Positions 27,469 through 37,725 of a stretch of DNA of 64,000 bases are shown here, piece after piece. A program made the translations under genes and the position numbers. How positions within the stretch are numbered: position 1 is the stretch's first letter; each line of letters opens with the position of its first letter. The notes beneath the pieces are model-generated. The model searched no databases. It was not told the DNA's origin and was given only the letters and a program-made list of their open reading frames with translations. This DNA is from Rhodovulum visakhapatnamense (lineage in GTDB: Bacteria > Pseudomonadota > Alphaproteobacteria > Rhodobacterales > Rhodobacteraceae): positions 1 through 64,000 of the forward strand of contig NZ_SOEB01000013.1 in NCBI RefSeq assembly GCF_004365965.1. Direction: 5' to 3'.

Positions 27469-27940
27469 GCATCCGGGTCAGGGTGCCGTCCTTCTTGATG
27501 TATTGCCCCATCAGGGCGGCCGCCACGTGCAGCAGGATCAGCAGCACCAGGATCACGCGAAACCCGGCATGCAGCCCCGCGGCCAGGCCCGAGCCCAGCG
27601 ACCAGGCCAGCATACCCGAGACGGGCAGCGCCACCATCAGCACGTAAAGCCCGCCATGGATCACCCGTGCCAGCAGGACCTGCGCGGGCGAATGGGCCGG
27701 ATCGGGCGCAGGCACCCCGTGCAGGAAGCGCAGCCCCAGCCGCCAGAAGGCCAGCACCAGGATCGACAGCCCGATCAGGATATGCAGCCCCACCAGAAGG
27801 CTGAAACCCTTCTCGCCCGTGTCCATGTATTGCCCGAAGGCATGGCCCATGCCGTTCCCGAACAGGAACTGCACCACGACCAGCCCGAACACCGCCCAAT
27901 GCAGGCGGATTTGCATACTTGAATAGCCCTTGACCGACAT
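27452..27940 (-). CDS. Cytochrome b561-type membrane protein
   Basis: The 162-aa product has four predicted transmembrane helices (around LHWAVFGLVVVQFLFG, LLVGLHILIGLSILVLAF, VIHGGLYVLMVALPVSG and AGFRVILVLLILLHVAAAL), with histidines placed in them as in prokaryotic b561 proteins that bind two haems and shuttle electrons from quinol. It resembles the YodB/YceJ group. The ATG at 27940 (MSVKGYSS) is chosen because homologous sequence begins there. Confidence 0.87.
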   Translation of the reverse strand: MSVKGYSSMQIRLHWAVFGLVVVQFLFGNGMGHAFGQYMDTGEKGFSLLVGLHILIGLSILVLAFWRLGLRFLHGVPAPDPAHSPAQVLLARVIHGGLYVLMVALPVSGMLAWSLGSGLAAGLHAGFRVILVLLILLHVAAALMGQYIKKDGTLTRMLKAEG

Positions 27941-28226
27941 CGATGGCCCTCCGATCGTCCTTTGCCCGAAACGACCGCCGGCATCGCGGGCGGTCGGAAG
28001 ATGGCCCAGCGCCATTCGCCAGAACGCCGGCACGGCCACCGCCTGCCTCGCCGCTGCGGCGGGCGAAAATCGGTATCGGCGTGCCGTCGCCCGGTGCGGA
28101 GACGGCGGCAAGGCTCACACCCGGAAAGGTAGAGGAATTCCGCGCGGCGGGCAGTGCGGCTTGGCGAAGCATCCAGCCGGTCGGGGGCGCGCGGGCCGGT
28201 GGGAACACGCCGCCCCGCGCGACCGT

Positions 28227-28667
28227 TCAGAACGACCAGACCCGGCTCTGGCGGTCCAGCAGATCGCGCGCCATGGCATCGGGTTTCGCGACGCCCACGC
28301 CCTCGATCAGCGCCTCGGGTCCGGCGGCCCGCCCGGGCAGGTAGATCGCACAGACCTCGGCCCGGGCCCCCTTGCCGATGGCCGCCGCAAGGGCGGCCTG
28401 CGGGCTCATCCCCGCCGGGGGCTGGGGCTCTGTGGCCGCCGCGGGCGGGTCTGCCAGCGCGATATCGCCCGCAGGCCCGCACAGCAGGACCCTGACCGCC
28501 GCCCCGCGCTCAAGCGCCTGCAGCGTCAGGACCAGGCCCATCAGCTGGGTCTGCGGGTTCGGATCGGTCAGCACGGTGACAAGCGTGCGCACATCCCTGG
28601 CCGCCGCCGGGGCCGCTGCCAGCGCCAGTGCGACCGCCGCGATCAGGGCCGTTTTTCGGGGTGTCAT
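28227..28667 (-). CDS. Exported DsrE/F-like family protein
   Basis: The 146-aa product carries a Sec signal peptide (positively charged MTPRK, then a hydrophobic alanine/leucine run ending AAAR). The mature part resembles the DsrE/DsrF fold: VLTDPNPQTQLMGLVLTLQA, then VLLCGPAGDIAL and AEVCAIYLPGR with a cysteine in the usual second position. Such periplasmic members have no assigned reaction. ATG 28667 follows AGGGAGAG. Confidence 0.75.
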   Translation of the reverse strand: MTPRKTALIAAVALALAAAPAAARDVRTLVTVLTDPNPQTQLMGLVLTLQALERGAAVRVLLCGPAGDIALADPPAAATEPQPPAGMSPQAALAAAIGKGARAEVCAIYLPGRAAGPEALIEGVGVAKPDAMARDLLDRQSRVWSF

Positions 28668-28864
28668 GAGGTCTCTCCCTGTTTTCGAAACTCTTGCGCA
28701 GAGGGAATAGACCGCCGGGCCGGACCGGGCAGTGACTAAGGCACAGAGGCGCGGTGACAAGGCCGGGCCCGGGGGCTGACGCGCGGAAAAACACTTGACC
28801 GGAATCAAACGGACAGCACGGTATCCATGCTAGACTTGGCTTGGCGCATCAGGGGAAGACAGGG

Positions 28865-29140
28865 ATGATTTCGCTCGACGATATCGAGGACATGACCAGC
28901 CTGACCCGCGACGAGATCGCGGCCATCGCACTTCACGAGCATGTGCCCGAGGCCGATGCCTCGCTTTTGGGCGAATACCTGATGCATGTCCATAACGGCC
29001 CGCAACGGGTGATGGCCATGATCTGCGACGACATCCGCGCCGCCCTGCATGCCGACGATCTGGAGGGTGCGCGCGCGCTTTACGGGGTGCTGCATGCCTT
29101 CCTGATCGCCCATCCCGACGCCGCCCGGGGTGCCAGCTAA
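28865..29140 (+). CDS. Small conserved-looking protein of unknown function
   Basis: The 91-aa acidic helical product begins MISLDDIEDMTSLTRDEI and has no transmembrane segment. ATG 28865 is preceded by AGGGGAAG; an in-frame TTG at 28841 would add 8 residues but lacks a ribosome site. It stands alone between divergent and convergent neighbours. Confidence 0.7.
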   Translation: MISLDDIEDMTSLTRDEIAAIALHEHVPEADASLLGEYLMHVHNGPQRVMAMICDDIRAALHADDLEGARALYGVLHAFLIAHPDAARGAS

Positions 29141-29181
29141 GACCCCGACAGCGCACCTGCCGGGGCCAATCAGACGGTCGG

Positions 29182-29424
29182 TCAGACTTCGGGCAGGCCG
29201 CCCCTCAGGCGGTCGGCCTCGGCGCGTGTCGGCCAGCGCGGATCGGATTGCTTGATCCGGCGCGAGACGACATAGGCCGCGGGCCAGGCCAGGACACAGC
29301 CGATCCCGGCGCCGATGGCGACCGCGATCCAGCTGTAAAAGCCCAGCGAGAACATGACGATCACCAGCATCCCGGTGATGACGGCCCCGGTCATCGGGGT
29401 CAGAAGCAGGCTCAGACGGTCCAT
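29182..29424 (-). CDS. Small two-helix membrane protein
   Basis: The 80-aa product has two hydrophobic segments (about residues 8-28 and 32-53) followed by a basic, soluble C-terminal tail RRIKQSDPRWPTRAEADR. No family function is recognised. Confidence 0.7.
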   Translation of the reverse strand: MDRLSLLLTPMTGAVITGMLVIVMFSLGFYSWIAVAIGAGIGCVLAWPAAYVVSRRIKQSDPRWPTRAEADRLRGGLPEV

Positions 29425-29543
29425 GAATACCCTCCCTTGTCATGGGTCACGCAAGGGCACTACGCAGACGGGGCCACGGCGGATGCATCGGCCGCGGCCA
29501 CGGCGCGTCACGAAGCGGTGAGCGTTGGGGAAAAGGCCCGGCG

Positions 29544-29933
29544 CTAGGGCACGGCGGGCAGCCGGGCGGTGACCTCGATCTCGATCTTCATCTCGGGCTC
29601 CATCAGCCCGGCCAGGATCATCGTGGCCGCGGGCCGGGCCCGGGCAAAGGCCTCGGACAGGACCGGCCAGCAGGCGGGCCAGTCGGCCCGGTCGGGCAGG
29701 ATGTAGCGGACCCTGACGACATCGTCGAGCGAAGCGCCCGCCTCGGCCAGCGCCGCCGCGATGGTGGCCAGCGCATTGGCGCATTGGGTCTCGACCGCGG
29801 CGGGCATGGTCATGGTGGCATAGTCATAGCCGGTCGTCCCGGCCACAAAGACCCAGCCATCGGCGATGACCGCGCGGGAATACCCGATCTTGGCCTCGAA
29901 GGGCGAGCCGGTCGAGATCAGACGGCGGGCCAA
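29544..29933 (-). CDS. RidA/YjgF-family protein
   Basis: RidA-like proteins hydrolyse reactive enamine/imine intermediates of PLP enzymes or act in related pathways. The 129-aa product has the family's YSRAVIADGWVFVAGTTG opening and the ending EIEVTARLP. The canonical arginine of active RidA is expected near the VRVRYIL strand and is plausible there. The start codon appears to be TTG (29933), 3 nt after the clpX stop, suggesting translational coupling with clpX. Confidence 0.85.
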   Translation of the reverse strand: MARRLISTGSPFEAKIGYSRAVIADGWVFVAGTTGYDYATMTMPAAVETQCANALATIAAALAEAGASLDDVVRVRYILPDRADWPACWPVLSEAFARARPAATMILAGLMEPEMKIEIEVTARLPAVP

Positions 29934-29936
29934 GGC

Positions 29937-31202
<1,266 letters not shown>

Positions 31203-31371
31203 GTCGGTCCTCTGCGGTCGTCGTCTGTGCCGCCCTGTCCGGGCAGAAGCGGCTGGCTTACCTCGGTTGCCTCGGCCTCGGGTCAGCGTAGGCCAAGGCG
31301 CACCGGGGCACAATGTCAAATTCCGCACCATGCGGCGGGGCCGGATCGGGCCCCGCGCCGGGCGAAAGCGG

Positions 31372-32001
31372 TTACTTCGCGTCCTCGACCGCGCTGCGGC
31401 TTTCGACGATCTCGTCGATCAGGCCCCAGGCCTTGGCGGTTTCGGCATCCATGAAATTGTCGCGTTCCAGCGCGTCGATCACCGACTGAAGATCCTGCCC
31501 GGTATGCTTGACATAGATCTGGTTCAGCCGGTCCTTCAGCTTCTGGGTTTCCTGGGCATGGATCATGATGTCGGTCGCCTGCCCCTGGAACCCGCCCGAG
31601 GGCTGGTGCACCATGATCCGGCTGTTGGGCAGCGAGAAGCGCATGCCCGGCGCCCCGGCGGTCAGCAGCAGCGAGCCCATAGAGGCCGCCTGCCCGACCA
31701 CCAGCGTCGAGACCTTCGGCTTGATGTATTGCATCGTGTCGTAGATCGACAGGCCCGAGGTCACAACGCCGCCCGGGCTGTTGATGTACATCGAGATGTC
31801 CTTCGACGGGTTCTCGGCTTCCAGATGCAGAAGCTGGGCCACGATCAGGCTCGACATGCCGTCGTGAATCGGGCCGGTGATGAAGATGATCCGCTCCTTC
31901 AGGAGGCGCGAGAAGATGTCATAGGCCCGTTCGCCACGAGAGGTCTGTTCGACCACCATGGGCACCAGGTTGTTCATGTAATGCTGGATCATGTCGGTCA
32001 T
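31372..32001 (-). CDS. clpP: ATP-dependent Clp protease proteolytic subunit ClpP
   Basis: A 209-aa serine peptidase with the catalytic triad visible as S107 in GQAASMGS, H132 in MVHQPSGG and D181 in ERDNFM. It is the standard length and forms the tetradecameric chamber used by ClpX (downstream on the same strand). Confidence 0.98.
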   Translation of the reverse strand: MTDMIQHYMNNLVPMVVEQTSRGERAYDIFSRLLKERIIFITGPIHDGMSSLIVAQLLHLEAENPSKDISMYINSPGGVVTSGLSIYDTMQYIKPKVSTLVVGQAASMGSLLLTAGAPGMRFSLPNSRIMVHQPSGGFQGQATDIMIHAQETQKLKDRLNQIYVKHTGQDLQSVIDALERDNFMDAETAKAWGLIDEIVESRSAVEDAK

Positions 32002-32279
32002 AGTCGCCTGCCTCTGGGTACGTTCGGCCGTTGGATGCTGACGGGCGTGGATGCGCCCCGCGTGTCAGAACGAGTCTTAGTTTCGCGCCAGACCCCCTGC
32101 AAGGGCCATGGGATCTTTTCCTTTCCGCCGTTCCCGCCCCCTGCCCCGCCCGGGGTGCGGCCGCACAGGTCGGGGACGGCCTGCCCAGGCTGCGCCGCGG
32201 CGCGTTAACGATCCGCTTCCACGGGCGGTCGGCGCCCCGGACTGCTGCACCTCGACGCAGCGTCGCCGCGCGCGGCTGC

Positions 32280-32765
32280 CTATTCTTCGGGCAGGGTTTT
32301 CCGGATATCGCCCAGATCGAGGACGGGCGCCGCATCGAGATGCCCCGCATCCAGCAGCGCCGCAACCCGTTCGAGCGCGGCGACCAGCATCGCCTGTTCA
32401 TAGTCCGGCAGCTTTTCGAAGGCGGTGACATAGCGGTCATGCAGCGGATCGGGCGCCCGGTCGATGGCGGCCCGGCCTTCGGGCGTGATCGCGATGTTCA
32501 TCTGACGGCGATCGGCTTCGGACCGGCGCCGGTCGACCAGACCCTTGGCCACCAGCCGGTCGATGAGGGTGGTCATCGTCGCCTGCGACACGCCCATCCG
32601 GGTCGCGATCGTCTTGGGCGTGCTCTGCCCGGTCTCGGCCACGATCTGCAGCACGCGGATCTGCACCGCGGTCAGCCCGGCGGCGCGGGCCAGTTCGCGG
32701 CCATAAAGTTCGGTCGCGCGGAGGATCCGGCGCAAGGCGATCAGGCTCAGTTCGGACCGTTTCAC
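32280..32765 (-). CDS. MarR-family regulator adjacent to the ectoine operon (EctR-like)
   Basis: The 161-aa winged-helix protein has MarR features: LTAVQIRVLQIVAE, the recognition helix VSQATMTTLIDRL and the wing VDRRRSEADRRQMNIAIT. It is divergent from ectA with 275 bp between. MarR proteins (EctR/CosR) control ectoine genes in other halophilic proteobacteria, and three TGAAATTYYGT repeats sit in the shared region. Control of ectABC is therefore inferred, not shown. Confidence 0.85.
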   Translation of the reverse strand: MKRSELSLIALRRILRATELYGRELARAAGLTAVQIRVLQIVAETGQSTPKTIATRMGVSQATMTTLIDRLVAKGLVDRRRSEADRRQMNIAITPEGRAAIDRAPDPLHDRYVTAFEKLPDYEQAMLVAALERVAALLDAGHLDAAPVLDLGDIRKTLPEE

Positions 32766-32885
32766 GACCCCTCCATGGTTCGGCAGCCCCTTGACGGCGC
32801 ACGGTTTTCACCAAACGGCGCCGGGCGCAAGAGGCATGCGCTTCGCATGACAAAATTCCCTGGAACAATGGCAGCAATTCAGGGT

Positions 32886-32978
32886 TGAAATTCCGTAACG
32901 CACTCGATGGCTCGTAGTTCATTTTTGCGGCAATACGTGAAATTTTGTGCCTTTTGCATCGGCATATTGAAATTTCGT
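32886..32978. promoter_or_regulatory. Three direct repeats TGAAATTYYGT upstream of ectA
   Basis: TGAAATTCCGT (32886-32896), TGAAATTTTGT (32938-32948) and TGAAATTTCGT (32968-32978) are all on the + strand. The related inverse ACAAAATTCC is near 32852. The last copy overlaps a possible -35 (TTGAAA, 32967-32972) with TATATT (32988-32993) as -10, although the 15-bp spacing is short. The repeats are candidate operator sites for the divergent MarR regulator. Confidence 0.5.
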
Positions 32979-33040
32979 ATGGCTAACTATATTCCAGACC
33001 CGTGCGACGCAGCCCGTGCCACAAGGAGGACAGCAGAGCC

Positions 33041-33580
33041 ATGACGACCACGATCCAAGCAAGCCCCCGGCGCCCGAAGACGCCGATCACCTTCCGATCG
33101 CCCACCGGCGCGGACGGGCCCGCCGTCTGGGCATTGATCCGCGCCTGCAAGCCGCTCGACGAGAATTCGATGTATTGCAACCTGATCCAGTGCGATCACT
33201 TCGCAGAGACCTGCATCCTGGCCGAGATGGACGGCGAGATCGTCGGCTGGATCTCGGCCTATCTGCTGCCGAACGATCCCGAGACGCTGTTCGTCTGGCA
33301 GGTCGCGGTGTCGGACAAGGCACGCGGCCACGGACTGGGGCGGCGGATGCTGTTCGAGCTGCTGGACCGCGAGGCCTGCGATGGCGTGATGCGGCTGAAA
33401 ACCACGATCACCCGTGACAACGATGCTTCCTGGGGGCTGTTCCGCGGCATCGCCCGTCGCCTCGGTGCGCGCATCGAGGACGAACCCCATTTCACCCGGT
33501 CCGACCATTTCGACGGACGCCACGCCACCGAACACATGGTGACGATCCGGCTGGCCGAGGCCCTGACCCGGGCGGCCTGA
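33041..33580 (+). CDS. ectA: L-2,4-diaminobutyrate acetyltransferase (EctA)
   Basis: EctA acetylates diaminobutyrate at the gamma amino group, the second committed step of ectoine synthesis. The 179-aa GNAT-fold product has the acetyl-CoA loop VAVSDKARGHGLGRRM and the EctA block CNLIQCDHFAETC. ATG 33041 follows a strong AAGGAGGA site. It is the first gene of ectA-ectB-ectC-ask. Confidence 0.96.
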   Translation: MTTTIQASPRRPKTPITFRSPTGADGPAVWALIRACKPLDENSMYCNLIQCDHFAETCILAEMDGEIVGWISAYLLPNDPETLFVWQVAVSDKARGHGLGRRMLFELLDREACDGVMRLKTTITRDNDASWGLFRGIARRLGARIEDEPHFTRSDHFDGRHATEHMVTIRLAEALTRAA

Positions 33581-33634
33581 CGACGTTCTTCGTGCCTTTC
33601 GCTTTCCCGTTTCCAGAAACCCGAGGACATTCCC

Positions 33635-34918
33635 ATGTCGACTGTTGAGACAGCCGAAACCGCCATTTACGACCGCCGCGAATCGGAGGTCCGGTCCTAT
33701 TGCCGGAATTTCCCCGTCAGCTTCGCCCGCGCCGAGGGCGCGACGCTGACCGATGCCGAGGGCAATGCCTATACCGACTTCCTCGCCGGGTGCTCGTCGC
33801 TGAATTACGGACATAACGATCCCGACATGAAGGCCGCGCTGATCGCCCATATCGAGCGCGACGGGCTGGCCCATGCGCTGGATCTGCATACCGAGGAAAA
33901 GGCTGCCTTCCTGACGGCCTTCGAACACCACATCCTGCGCCCGCGCGGCATGGACCATCGGGTGATGATGACCGGCCCGACCGGCACCAACGCGGTCGAG
34001 GCGGCGCTGAAACTGGCGCGCAAGGTCACCGGACGGCGCAACGTGATCGCCTTCTCGAACGGCTTTCACGGCATGACGCTCGGCGCGCTGGCGCTGACCG
34101 GCAATGCCGGCAAGCGCGGCGGCGCGGGCGTGCCGCTGCCCGACGTGACCCACATGCCCTTCGAGAACTCGATGGGCGATCTCGACACGCTCGACTATCT
34201 CGACACGATGCTGTCGAACCCGTCCTCGGGCATCGACGCGCCCGCCGCCTTCATCGTCGAGCTGGTGCAGGGCGAGGGCGGGCTCAATGCCGCCTCCTGC
34301 GAGTGGGTGCAGGGTCTGGCGCGGCTGGCCGAGAAGCACGGCGCACTCTTCATCGTCGACGACATCCAGGCCGGGATCGGCCGCACCGGCAGCTTTTTCA
34401 GCTTCGACCATATGGGCATCGAGCCCGACATGGTGACGCTGGCCAAGTCGCTGTCGGGATTCGGGCTGCCCTTCGCCTGCGTGCTGGTCCGGCCCGACCA
34501 CGACATCTGGAAGCCGGCCGAACACAACGGCACCTTCCGCGGCAACACCCATGCCTTCGTCACCGCCCGCGTCGCGCTGGAGAAGTTCTGGGCCGATGAC
34601 GACCTGCGCAACGAGGTCGCGCGCAAGTCGCAGGTGCTGGAAGAACGCCTGAGCCAGATTGCCGGGCGGATCGAGGGCGCGGCGCTGAAGGGCCGCGGCA
34701 TGATGCGCGGCATCGACGTCGGTGACGGCGATTTCGCGGCCCGGATCTGCGCCGACTGCTTCCGGCGCGGGCTGATCATCGAAACCTCGGGCGCCCAGGA
34801 CGAGGTGGTGAAGGTGCTGGCGCCCCTGACCATCCCGATGGAGCAGTTCCGAAAGGGGCTCGACATCCTCGACGCCGCTGTCGAAGCCTGCGCCCCTTTT
34901 CCCATCGCAGCGGAGTAA
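33635..34918 (+). CDS. ectB: Diaminobutyrate-2-oxoglutarate transaminase (EctB)
   Basis: This class III PLP aminotransferase of 427 aa converts aspartate semialdehyde to 2,4-diaminobutyrate with glutamate. Visible are the PLP-binding segment [14 protein letters not shown] and the Schiff-base lysine in [11 protein letters not shown]. The length fits EctB. It lies 54 bp after ectA; ectC starts 4 bp after its stop. Confidence 0.96.
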   Translation: MSTVETAETAIYDRRESEVRSYCRNFPVSFARAEGATLTDAEGNAYTDFLAGCSSLNYGHNDPDMKAALIAHIERDGLAHALDLHTEEKAAFLTAFEHHILRPRGMDHRVMMTGPTGTNAVEAALKLARKVTGRRNVIAFSNGFHGMTLGALALTGNAGKRGGAGVPLPDVTHMPFENSMGDLDTLDYLDTMLSNPSSGIDAPAAFIVELVQGEGGLNAASCEWVQGLARLAEKHGALFIVDDIQAGIGRTGSFFSFDHMGIEPDMVTLAKSLSGFGLPFACVLVRPDHDIWKPAEHNGTFRGNTHAFVTARVALEKFWADDDLRNEVARKSQVLEERLSQIAGRIEGAALKGRGMMRGIDVGDGDFAARICADCFRRGLIIETSGAQDEVVKVLAPLTIPMEQFRKGLDILDAAVEACAPFPIAAE

Positions 34919-34922
34919 GACA

Positions 34923-35318
34923 ATGATTGTACGCGATTTTCACAAGCTCAAGGATACCGATCGCGCGGTGTCGGATGCGCGCTGGACCTCGGTCCGGATG
35001 CTGCTGGCCGATGACGGGATGGGCTTTTCCTTCCACATCACGACGCTGCAGGCGGGCTCGGAACACACGTTCCACTACAAGCACCATTTCGAAAGCGTCT
35101 ACTGCATCTCGGGCAAGGGCTCGATCACCGACCTGGCCTCGGGCGAGACCTTCCAGATCCGCCCCGGGGTGATGTACGCGCTCGACCAGCACGACCACCA
35201 CACCCTGCGGGCCGAGGAAGAACTGGTGATGGCCTGCTGCTTCAACCCGCCGGTCACCGGCACCGAGGTGCACCGCGAAGACGGGTCCTACGCGCCCGTC
35301 GAGGAACTCGCCGACTGA
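34923..35318 (+). CDS. ectC: Ectoine synthase (EctC)
   Basis: EctC cyclises N-gamma-acetyldiaminobutyrate to ectoine. The 131-aa cupin has the family start MIVRDFHKL and the metal/ligand residues in [18 protein letters not shown] and in [11 protein letters not shown]. There is no ectD (hydroxylase) gene after it, so hydroxyectoine is not predicted from this locus. Confidence 0.97.
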   Translation: MIVRDFHKLKDTDRAVSDARWTSVRMLLADDGMGFSFHITTLQAGSEHTFHYKHHFESVYCISGKGSITDLASGETFQIRPGVMYALDQHDHHTLRAEEELVMACCFNPPVTGTEVHREDGSYAPVEELAD

Positions 35319-35366
35319 CTCCCAATACAGGACGCTCCCGGGGCAACCCGGCGGGCGCGACACACA

Positions 35367-36797
35367 GTGACCAAGCGACATCATACCGTCGAGAAGATCG
35401 GCGGCACCTCCATGGCGCGGGTCCACGAATTGGTGGACACGCTTTTCACCCGGGGCCGAGAGGCGCCGGAGTACGGCCGCATCTTCGTGGTCTCGGCCTT
35501 CGGCGGCATCACCGACCTGCTGCTGGAACAGAAGAAAACCGGCGAGCCCGGGGTCTACGGGCTTTTTGCCAATGCCGATAACGACCACGCTTGGTCGGAC
35601 GCGCTGAACCGCGTCGCGGGCGCGATGCGCGAGGCTCATGCATCGGTCCTGGGCCATCCCGCCGACATCGCCGCCGCCGACGATTTCGTGCGCGAACGGA
35701 TCGAGGGCGCGCGCTCCTGCCTGATCGACCTGCAACGGCTTTGCTCTTACGGGCATTTCCGGCTGGCCCATCACATGGGGCTGATCCGCGAGCTGCTGTC
35801 GGGGCTGGGCGAGGCGCATTCCGCCTTTGCCACGGCCGCCCTTTTGCGGCGGCGCGGGATCGACGCGCGCTTCGTCGATCTGTCGGGCTGGCGGGACGAA
35901 ACCGAATGCACCCTCGAAGACCGCATCGTCGAGGGGCTGCGCGATGTCGACATCTTCCACGAGATGCCGATCGTGACCGGCTATGCGCAATGCTCCGAAG
36001 GGCTGATGGCCGAATTCGACCGCGGCTATTCCGAAGTGACCTTCGCCCGGATCGCGGCCCTGACCGGCGCGGGCGAGGCCATCATCCACAAGGAGTTCCA
36101 CCTGTCCTCGGCCGACCCGAAACTGGTCGGCGCCGAGGCGGTGGTGAAGCTGGGCCACACCAATTACGACGTGGCCGACCAGCTGTCGAACATGGGCATG
36201 GAGGCCGTGCACCCCAAGGCCGCCAAGATGCTGCGGCAGGCGGGCATTCCGCTGCGCGTGACCAATGCCTTCGAGCCCGAGGACCCGGGCACGCTGATCG
36301 ACGATGCCGAGGCCGAAACCGCGCGGGTCGAGATGGTGACCGGGCTGGGCGTCTATGCGCTGGAGCTGTTCGAACAGGACATGGTGGGCGTCAAGGGCTA
36401 TGACAGCGCGATCCTCGACGTGCTGACCCGGCATCAGGTGCGGATCGTCGCCAAGACCTCGAACGCGAACACCATCACGCACTATCTCGATGCGCCGCTG
36501 AAATCGGTGCGCCGGGTCGAGCGCGATCTCGAGGCCAAGTTCCCGGGCGCCACGCTGACCGCGCGCAATCTGGCGGTGGTGGCCGCCATCGGGCGCGATC
36601 TGAAGGGGCTGAAGGTGCTGGCCCGCGGGCTTGCCGCGCTCGACGCGGGCGGGATCGACCCCGTCGCCGTGCAGCAGACCACCCGCGATGTCGATGCCCA
36701 GTTCGTGGTGCCGCGCGAGGCCATGGACGACGCAATCCGCGCGCTGCACAGCGCCCTTGTCTCGGAGGGGCGGCAGCCCGAGGCGCTGGCCGCCTGA
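35367..36797 (+). CDS. ask: Aspartate kinase of the ectoine operon (Ask_Ect)
   Basis: It phosphorylates aspartate to supply aspartate semialdehyde for ectoine. The 476-aa product has KIGGTSMA at the N-terminus (the kinase K-x-GGTS motif) and C-terminal ACT-like regulatory modules. The start is GTG 35367, 48 bp after ectC. Ectoine clusters often include a dedicated kinase that escapes normal lysine/threonine feedback; its position argues for that type. Confidence 0.95.
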   Translation: MTKRHHTVEKIGGTSMARVHELVDTLFTRGREAPEYGRIFVVSAFGGITDLLLEQKKTGEPGVYGLFANADNDHAWSDALNRVAGAMREAHASVLGHPADIAAADDFVRERIEGARSCLIDLQRLCSYGHFRLAHHMGLIRELLSGLGEAHSAFATAALLRRRGIDARFVDLSGWRDETECTLEDRIVEGLRDVDIFHEMPIVTGYAQCSEGLMAEFDRGYSEVTFARIAALTGAGEAIIHKEFHLSSADPKLVGAEAVVKLGHTNYDVADQLSNMGMEAVHPKAAKMLRQAGIPLRVTNAFEPEDPGTLIDDAEAETARVEMVTGLGVYALELFEQDMVGVKGYDSAILDVLTRHQVRIVAKTSNANTITHYLDAPLKSVRRVERDLEAKFPGATLTARNLAVVAAIGRDLKGLKVLARGLAALDAGGIDPVAVQQTTRDVDAQFVVPREAMDDAIRALHSALVSEGRQPEALAA

Positions 36798-36822
36798 CCC
36801 GCGCCGTGGCAATGGCCTGCCG

Positions 36823-36843
36823 CCCGGGCCCCGGCGGCCCGGG
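36823..36843 (+). terminator. Possible terminator hairpin after ask
   Basis: Perfect arms CCCGGGCC/GGCCCGGG enclose a 5-nt loop, 26 bp after the ask stop. There is no T-tract, so factor-independent termination is uncertain. Confidence 0.35.
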
Positions 36844-37036
36844 AGCGGAAAGGCGGGAAAGGAACCGTCGGCGAGGCTGCGCCTAACCCGCGCAACTTGA
36901 CCGAATGATCTGGAAAAAATGACTGGACCCCGTTCGGACGCATCCTTTCCCGGGCACAGTGTCTCGTGACGCCGCCTGCGAGGCAACTTGGGGAAAACCC
37001 GCAGATCCGCCCCCGGGAGGGCAATTCAGGCCACTT

Positions 37037-37579
37037 TCAGACCCGGTCGAGCGGGCGGTGCGGCCCGGGCGGCAGCTCGACCCCGACCGGATCGCCCGGC
37101 CGCAGCTCTCCGCCGGTCTCGACCACGCCCATCACCCCCGCCTTCCGCCGCAGGCTTCCATCCGCCCGGTGCTCCAGCACTTCGGCCAGAAGCCCCGGCC
37201 GAAAGCTCTCGATCTGGGCGCAGGGATTGCGCAGCCCGGTCAGCCGGACGCGGGCTGTCGCGCCCAGATGCAGCACGGTCTCTTCCGGCAGGCCCAGAAG
37301 ATCGAGCCCCCGCGTCAGGACGTTCTCGCCCAGATCGCCCGGCGCCAGCGCAAAGCCCTTTGCGGCCAGCGTTTCCAGCAATTCGGCTCCGATCAGGTGA
37401 ACCTGCCGCAAGTTGGCCACCGTCGGGTCCCGCCGGACCCGCGACCGGTGCTGCACCGTCACCCCGGCATGGGCGTCGCCCTCGACGCCAAGCCCCGCGA
37501 TCAGACGGATCGACGGTTGGCAGGTCTTGGAAAACCGGTGCGTTCCGTCCCGGGCGACCGTCACCACCTTGCCTTGCAT
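37037..37579 (-). CDS. MOSC-domain protein
   Basis: MOSC domains are the sulfur-carrier folds found at the end of molybdenum cofactor sulfurases. The 180-aa product shows family features such as GLGVEGDAHAG, VHLIGAELLE, LGENVLTRGLDLL and LTGLRNPCAQIE with the conserved cysteine in NPC. A stand-alone MOSC protein; the partner enzyme is not visible here. Confidence 0.88.
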   Translation of the reverse strand: MQGKVVTVARDGTHRFSKTCQPSIRLIAGLGVEGDAHAGVTVQHRSRVRRDPTVANLRQVHLIGAELLETLAAKGFALAPGDLGENVLTRGLDLLGLPEETVLHLGATARVRLTGLRNPCAQIESFRPGLLAEVLEHRADGSLRRKAGVMGVVETGGELRPGDPVGVELPPGPHRPLDRV

Positions 37580-37725
37580 CCTCGCCCCCTTACCCTGACA
37601 GATGACACTTGCGGGGACCGCTCCGGTCCCGGCGGGACGGGTTTACACGGGCTTGTGCGACAGGTCCGTTTCATTTTTGATCTTTCCCGGCCCCCGCGCC
37701 GGGCCGCCATGAAGGAGACTGCCGC

